Shown here one piece after another: positions 8,434-12,044 of a stretch of DNA of 12,044 nucleotides. Below the pieces are notes generated by a model. That model did no database searches. It was not told the DNA's origin and saw only the letters and a program-made list of their open reading frames with translations. Source of the stretch: Chloroflexota bacterium (GTDB lineage Bacteria > Chloroflexota > Chloroflexia > JAMDCE01); contig JAMDCE010000603.1 in the NCBI GenBank assembly GCA_023489135.1, positions 1-12,044 on the forward strand. Direction: 5' to 3'. Within the stretch, counting starts at the first letter, position 1, and every line of letters starts with the position of its first letter. The position numbers were made by a program, and so were the translations under genes.

Positions 8434-9148
8434 CCGGAAGGATAACCTCCACGTTCTGGCCGCCATCCCGGCGCGGGGGGGCTCCAAAGGAGTGCCACGA
8501 AAGAACGTGCGTCTTCTTGGGGGGATGCCGCTCATTGGCCATAGCATTGACGCCGCTCAGAGAAGTCGGTTCAGGCCCAGAGTGGTGGTGTCAACCGACG
8601 ATGAAGAGATTGCCGCTGTGTCACGTAGACTCGGCGCAGAGGTTCCTCTCCTCCGGCCGAAGGAACTGGCAACCGATACAACTCCGACGGCCCCAGTTAT
8701 TCAGCATTTGCTTGCAGCTCTGGAGCGGGCTGAAGGGTATGTCCCCGATGTTGTAGTACTCCTCCAACCCACTTCACCGCTGAGAACGGCTTCGGTCGTA
8801 GATGCCGGAATTGAGGCCTTACTGAACAGCGACGCCGATTCAGTGGTGGGGGTGTGCCTCAACGAACACCCCCCTCAGTGGCTAAAGGTCATCGGTTCTG
8901 ACGGTTATCTTCAGAACTTCATCGAAGGCGGGGAGACGTATCGACGGCGCCAAGACTGTCCATCATCGTACCGAATCAACGGCGCCCTCTACGTTACAAG
9001 ACCCAAGTTGATACGACAAGAGGGTCGCCTTTTGGGTGATCGAACTCTTCCGCTGATCATGAATCCTCTGGAATCGGCCGACATCGACACAGAGTTGGAC
9101 TTTCTTGTGGCGGAGGTGCTACTTGAAAGGACGGCGGGGGGGCATTAA
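8411..9148 (+). CDS. neuA: CMP-nonulosonate cytidylyltransferase (CMP-sialic acid synthetase)
   Basis: NeuA transfers CMP from CTP to sialic acid or a related nonulosonic acid, giving the donor used by sialyltransferases. With the ATG at 8411 it has 245 residues, close to the usual size. The nucleotide-binding motif IPARGGSKGVPRKN is at 19-32, followed by STDDEEIA (61-68), LLQPTSPLR (117-125), RRQDCPSSYRINGALYV (179-195) and ESADIDTELDF (221-231), all characteristic of the family. The start was chosen from the strong binding site at 8394-8404; an upstream GTG at 8396 would add only five residues. It overlaps the preceding membrane-protein gene by 23 bases. Family members for Neu5Ac and for legionaminic acid look alike at this level, so the exact sugar is not settled. 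Confidence 0.93.
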   Translation: MSAEAIPSRKDNLHVLAAIPARGGSKGVPRKNVRLLGGMPLIGHSIDAAQRSRFRPRVVVSTDDEEIAAVSRRLGAEVPLLRPKELATDTTPTAPVIQHLLAALERAEGYVPDVVVLLQPTSPLRTASVVDAGIEALLNSDADSVVGVCLNEHPPQWLKVIGSDGYLQNFIEGGETYRRRQDCPSSYRINGALYVTRPKLIRQEGRLLGDRTLPLIMNPLESADIDTELDFLVAEVLLERTAGGH

Positions 9149-9154
9149 GTTCTG

Positions 9155-9742
9155 TTGGAGGGCGGCAAAGGGTGGATACGGACGTTGAGACGTTTGCGTG
9201 ATTTCTGCCTGGCCACAATCGGGCTAATTCTACTCTCACCTCTTTTCGTAGTTGTTGCAGCTGTCATCAAACTAGACTCGCCGGGCCCGGTGCTTTTTCG
9301 CCAACAACGGGTGGGACGCAACGGGACAACCTTCAGGATTTTCAAATTCCGAACCATGGTGAAAGATGCCCCCAACATGGGCCCCCACTATACAGATAAT
9401 AACGATCCCCGGATTACGCGCGTCGGCGGACTGCTGCGCAGGACTAGTATTGACGAGCTTCCGCAACTCTTGAACGTCGTCTTGGGCCACATGAGCTTGG
9501 TAGGCCCAAGACCCATCACACCAGAGCAAGTTGACTACTACACCCCGGCACAGTTCCAGGCGCGGCACTCTGCGCCCCCTGGTATAACTGGCCTAGCCCA
9601 GATCAACGGGCGCAGCCTCCTGACGTTTCAAGAGAGCTTGGAATGGGATCTGACTTACGTGCGATCGGCCTCGTTGTGGACGGATCTGGTCATCATTCTG
9701 AGGACGGTGCGGCAGGTGTTGTCAGGTAGGGGAACGAACTGA
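9155..9742 (+). CDS. Undecaprenyl-phosphate sugar phosphotransferase (PglC/WcaJ-C-terminal type)
   Basis: A monotopic phosphoglycosyl transferase that starts repeat-unit synthesis by moving a sugar-1-phosphate from a UDP-sugar onto undecaprenyl phosphate at the inner membrane face. It has 195 residues, the compact form without the extra membrane and Rossmann domains of WcaJ/WbaP. Visible features are a re-entrant hydrophobic helix with the LLSP motif (about 17-40), LDSPGPVLFRQQRVG (40-54), FKFRTM (63-68), the catalytic Asp-Glu pair in SIDELPQL (98-105), SLVGPRP (114-120) and GITGLAQINGR (143-153). The start is uncertain. TTG 9155 lies six bases after the neuA stop; TTG 9185 would still keep the whole membrane helix and has AAAGGGTGG upstream. 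Its likely substrate is the product derived from the upstream 4,6-dehydratase pathway, which is inference. Confidence 0.92.
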   Translation: MEGGKGWIRTLRRLRDFCLATIGLILLSPLFVVVAAVIKLDSPGPVLFRQQRVGRNGTTFRIFKFRTMVKDAPNMGPHYTDNNDPRITRVGGLLRRTSIDELPQLLNVVLGHMSLVGPRPITPEQVDYYTPAQFQARHSAPPGITGLAQINGRSLLTFQESLEWDLTYVRSASLWTDLVIILRTVRQVLSGRGTN

Positions 9743-9765
9743 CGTATTTGAGGTGAATCCCTGTC

Positions 9766-11598
9766 GTGTGTGGCATTGCTGGGGTCCTAGACCTAAATGG
9801 GAAGTCCTTGGATGATCCCAACGTCTTGGTTCAGATGTGCGACCAGATGACTCACCGCGGACCCGATGATCGCGGAGTCTTGGTGCAAGGGTTTCTGGGA
9901 CTTGCCATGCGTCGGCTCCGCATCATTGACCTGAAGACAGGCGATCAGCCGATTCCGAATGAGGACGAGTCGATATGGGTTGTCCACAACGGTGAAATCT
10001 ACAATTATCTAGAGCTACGCTCAGACCTGATGAGCCGCGGGCATCGCTTTCGGACGAACAGCGACTCCGAGGTGCTTGTGCACCTGTATGAAGAGTACGG
10101 CACAGAGATGTTCGCGAAGCTTAACGGTATGTTCGGCTTCGCCCTGTGGGACGGAACAAAGCGAGAACTTGTCGTAGCGCGCGACCGGTTGGGGAAGAAG
10201 CCACTCCACTATGCGGTTCTGGATGGACGGCTGATTTTTGCGTCAGAGATCAAGGCGCTGCTCGCGTACCCGGGATTTCCCCGTCGGGTCAATCTCGAGG
10301 CGCTGAACCAACTGCTGACCTACAACTATATTCCAGCTCCGCTCACTGTTTTTCAGGATGTCTCAGAGCTACTCCCCGGCCACTTCCTTATCGCCCGCGG
10401 CGGGACGGTGAAGACTCAGGCGTATTGGACCCCAAGGTTAGCTCCGGAAGAGCGTTCCGAGCGTGAATGGGTCGACGACATCCTCGAAACCCTTCGCGAA
10501 GCCACCCGAGTGCGACTCCGCAGTGACGTGCCCCTCGGTGCATTCCTTAGCGGCGGCGTTGATTCAAGCTCGGTTGTTGCCACGATGAGTGCTCTTAGCG
10601 ATCAACCCGTAAGCACCTTCTCAATTGGTTTTACCGACCCGCGGTTTGATGAGCTTCCTTACGCGCGTCAAGTGGCCGGCCTCTTTGCCACGGATCATCA
10701 CGACCTAGTGGTCGATCCGGACATGTTTATTGGCATGCTGGAAAGAGTAATTTGGCACCTGGATGAACCTTTTGGGGACGCGTCGTTCCTTCCGACGTTA
10801 GTGCTTTCACAGTTGGCGAAAGAGACAGTGACAGTTGTCCTCACGGGTGACGGGGGGGACGAACTGTTTGCGGGCTATGAACGAGTCCGCGACTTTATAG
10901 CCCTCCACCCGCAAGCTGCTAGTCCGGTAGCAGTAGCCCAGCAGTACGCGGACTTCACTGCTGTATTCAATCAGACCCTAAAAAACCGGTTGCTCTCGGG
11001 AGGCCTCGCTGATGCTGTCCATACTACGGACTCAAGCCACGTGTTTGCTCAGTTGTTCAATCAGGCCGGCTCCAAGAACCCCCTGGATATGATTCTCTAT
11101 GGCGACATCCGCTCATTGCTCAATAACAACAACTTGGTCAAACCTGATCGCATGGCAATGGCCGTGGCGCTAGAGGCACGGTCTCCATACCTCGATCCGC
11201 GTATGGTTGACCTATCCTTGCGCATGCCGTCGAACCTGAAGCTGCGAGGCCAGGAGACGAAATACATTCTAAAGAAAGCTCTCGAAGTCGAAGGCACCTT
11301 ACCCCATGAAATTCTGTATCGGAAGAAGCAAATGTTTACGGTGCCCATCGGGGAATGGTTTCGCGACAAGCTCAGGCAATACAGCCGCGAGATCCTACTG
11401 GACTCTCGCACTGCGCAGCGCGGCTATTTCAACACTGCGACTGTGAGTGAGATGTTGGACCAACATCAGGCAGGTGCCGTAAACTACACCCGCCAGTTGC
11501 GCCTCTTGCTTACTGTCGAGCTATGGCATCGCCTCTTCATAGATCGTACAGATTTGGTGCCACCACCGGCAGCGGAAACCTCGATTCACCATCCCTAG
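9766..11598 (+). CDS. asnB: Class II glutamine amidotransferase of the asparagine synthase (AsnB) family
   Basis: A protein of 610 residues with the full two-domain AsnB architecture. The N-terminal glutaminase domain has the Cys2 nucleophile directly after the start (MCGIAG), HNGEIYNY (74-81), SDSE (99-102), GMFGFALWD (121-129) and ARDRLGKKPLHY (138-149). The synthetase domain has the pyrophosphate loop LSGGVDSSSV (261-270), then DGGDELFAGY and EARSPYLDPRMVDL. The start is GTG 9766, because Cys2 must follow it; GAGGTGA at 9750-9756 is the binding site. In polysaccharide clusters such paralogues often amidate sugar acids or related intermediates rather than make asparagine, and the location here suggests the same, but the substrate is unknown. 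Bases 10298-10383 within it recur inverted at the window's right edge. Confidence 0.92.
   Translation: MCGIAGVLDLNGKSLDDPNVLVQMCDQMTHRGPDDRGVLVQGFLGLAMRRLRIIDLKTGDQPIPNEDESIWVVHNGEIYNYLELRSDLMSRGHRFRTNSDSEVLVHLYEEYGTEMFAKLNGMFGFALWDGTKRELVVARDRLGKKPLHYAVLDGRLIFASEIKALLAYPGFPRRVNLEALNQLLTYNYIPAPLTVFQDVSELLPGHFLIARGGTVKTQAYWTPRLAPEERSEREWVDDILETLREATRVRLRSDVPLGAFLSGGVDSSSVVATMSALSDQPVSTFSIGFTDPRFDELPYARQVAGLFATDHHDLVVDPDMFIGMLERVIWHLDEPFGDASFLPTLVLSQLAKETVTVVLTGDGGDELFAGYERVRDFIALHPQAASPVAVAQQYADFTAVFNQTLKNRLLSGGLADAVHTTDSSHVFAQLFNQAGSKNPLDMILYGDIRSLLNNNNLVKPDRMAMAVALEARSPYLDPRMVDLSLRMPSNLKLRGQETKYILKKALEVEGTLPHEILYRKKQMFTVPIGEWFRDKLRQYSREILLDSRTAQRGYFNTATVSEMLDQHQAGAVNYTRQLRLLLTVELWHRLFIDRTDLVPPPAAETSIHHP
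10298..10383 (+). repeat. Inverted repeat, left arm (inside asnB)
   Basis: These 86 bases are identical, base for base, to the reverse complement of 11959-12044. The reading frame of asnB runs cleanly through this copy and encodes a normal part of the enzyme (about residues 178-206), so this is the native copy. The match stops at 10384/11958, where the bases differ. At the other end it is limited by the window edge, so the true repeat may be longer. Confidence 0.96.
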
Positions 11599-11608
11599 TG
11601 AGTCGGCT

Positions 11609-11617
11609 GGAGGTGAT
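11609..11617 (+). promoter_or_regulatory. Strong ribosome binding site of the aldolase gene
   Basis: GGAGGTGAT is a near-perfect anti-16S match. The only suitably placed in-frame codon after it is CTG at 11622, eight bases after the GGAGG core. The next in-frame ATG (11643) is 29 bases after that core, and GTG 11613 and GTG 11598 lie within or before the site. Confidence 0.65.
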
Positions 11618-11621
11618 ACTC

Positions 11622-11999
11622 CTGTTACCTCGTCTAATCCTCATGCTGATTACGAACCGACCGGATATTGCCCAAGCCGCCGAGGCTGCCGGTGTTGATC
11701 GTATCTTCGTGGATCTCGAACGCCTGGGGAAGCTTGAGCGACAGGGCCATCTTGATACGCATATTTCGGACCACGCGTTTGAAGACATCGCCAACCTGCG
11801 CCCTTCCGTGAATAAAGCCCAAATCCTGGCGCGCATCAATCCTATCAATATCGGCACTCCCCATGAAGTTGAGCAGGTTCTCAGCATGGGTGCTGATATC
11901 GTCATGTTACCTATGTTTCGGACCCGCAAGGAAGTGTCGCAGTTTGTGAATCTGGTTGGTGGCCGGGGAGTAGCTCTGAGACATCCTGAAAAACAGTGA
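11622..11999 (+). CDS. HpcH/HpaI-family aldolase, 5' part only; 3' end replaced by inverted asnB sequence
   Basis: The start of a class II, metal-dependent aldolase/citrate-lyase-like TIM-barrel protein. These enzymes cleave or form C-C bonds using pyruvate- or PEP-like substrates. Visible family sequence includes LMLITNRPDIAQAAEAAGVD, then RIFVDLERLGK with ERQGHLDTHIS, ARINPINIGT, and GADIVMLPMFRT followed by FVNLVGGR. Full proteins are about 250-290 residues, but here homology stops at LVGGR (about 11966), after roughly 115 residues. The last codons up to TGA 11997-11999 (GVALRHPEKQ) are translated from the inverted asnB copy and are not family sequence. The start is unsure: CTG 11622 fits the binding site best, with GTG 11598 and ATG 11643 as alternatives. 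It lies just after asnB, which suggests shared work on a sugar-acid intermediate. The real gene probably continues in the genome beyond the junction. Confidence 0.75.
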   Translation: MLPRLILMLITNRPDIAQAAEAAGVDRIFVDLERLGKLERQGHLDTHISDHAFEDIANLRPSVNKAQILARINPINIGTPHEVEQVLSMGADIVMLPMFRTRKEVSQFVNLVGGRGVALRHPEKQ

Positions 12000-12044
12000 G
12001 CGGAGCTGGAATATAGTTGTAGGTCAGCAGTTGGTTCAGCGCCT
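11959..12044 (-). repeat. Inverted repeat, right arm: reverse-complement copy of asnB 10298-10383
   Basis: A perfect 86-base reverse-complement copy of an internal asnB segment, reaching the last base of the window. It interrupts the aldolase reading frame. The junction has short microhomology: native aldolase coding for LVGGR and the asnB complement both plausibly contain GTGGCCGG, so the switch falls somewhere in about 11959-11966. There is no transposon end or target duplication. The most likely cause is an inverted chimera formed in amplification or assembly; a real inverted duplication is possible. Confidence 0.96.

Noticed and set aside
11977..12044. Possible insertion-sequence terminus interrupting the aldolase (TGAGACATCCTG...)
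   Set aside because: The whole stretch is an exact reverse complement of asnB 10298-10383, so no mobile element is needed to explain it.

Overview
The window is part of one long surface-polysaccharide locus. Every convincing gene lies on the + strand, and gaps are short (a 23-base overlap up to 78 bases). No internal terminator or promoter stands out, so it reads like one operon or part of one. The DNA is moderately G+C-rich by eye. Starts are a mix of ATG, GTG and TTG, and several genes have strong AGGAGGTGATC-like ribosome binding sites. This, with a Wzz-type protein carrying a kinase-like domain, would suit a Gram-positive-type bacterium of the higher-GC Bacillota or a related environmental lineage, but I cannot name a genus.

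Layout: an O-antigen ligase/polymerase-family membrane protein with a TPR tail, open at the window's left edge (1-1898); a Wzz-like chain-length protein fused to a degenerate tyrosine-kinase-like domain (1977-3113); a membrane FlaA1/CapD/WbpM-type nucleotide-sugar 4,6-dehydratase (3135-5057); a sialic-acid block with neuB broken by a one-base frameshift (5077-6127), neuC (6138-7286), a polytopic membrane protein that may be a Wzy-type polymerase (7297-8433) and neuA (8411-9148); an initiating phosphoglycosyl transferase (9155-9742); a class II asparagine-synthase-type amidotransferase (9766-11598); and the 5' part of an HpcH/HpaI-family aldolase (about 11622 onward).

Inferred logic: NeuC makes ManNAc (or a diacetamido analogue) from a UDP-sugar, NeuB condenses it with phosphoenolpyruvate, and NeuA activates the resulting nonulosonic acid with CMP. 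The dehydratase supplies a deoxy-amino sugar precursor. The phosphoglycosyl transferase starts the repeat unit on undecaprenyl phosphate. The membrane proteins polymerise, transfer or length-control the chain. The amidotransferase and aldolase probably make or decorate an unusual sugar. No classical glycosyltransferase or flippase lies in the window.

The most important structural observation is at the right edge. Bases 11959-12044 are a perfect 86-base reverse-complement copy of an internal part of the amidotransferase gene (10298-10383), and they interrupt the aldolase. The copy runs off the window end. This looks like an inverted chimera (amplification or assembly artefact) or a real inverted duplication, and everything after about 11958 should be treated as suspect. 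The neuB frameshift may likewise be a sequence error. Apart from that junction I see no CRISPR, tRNA, rRNA or insertion sequence.
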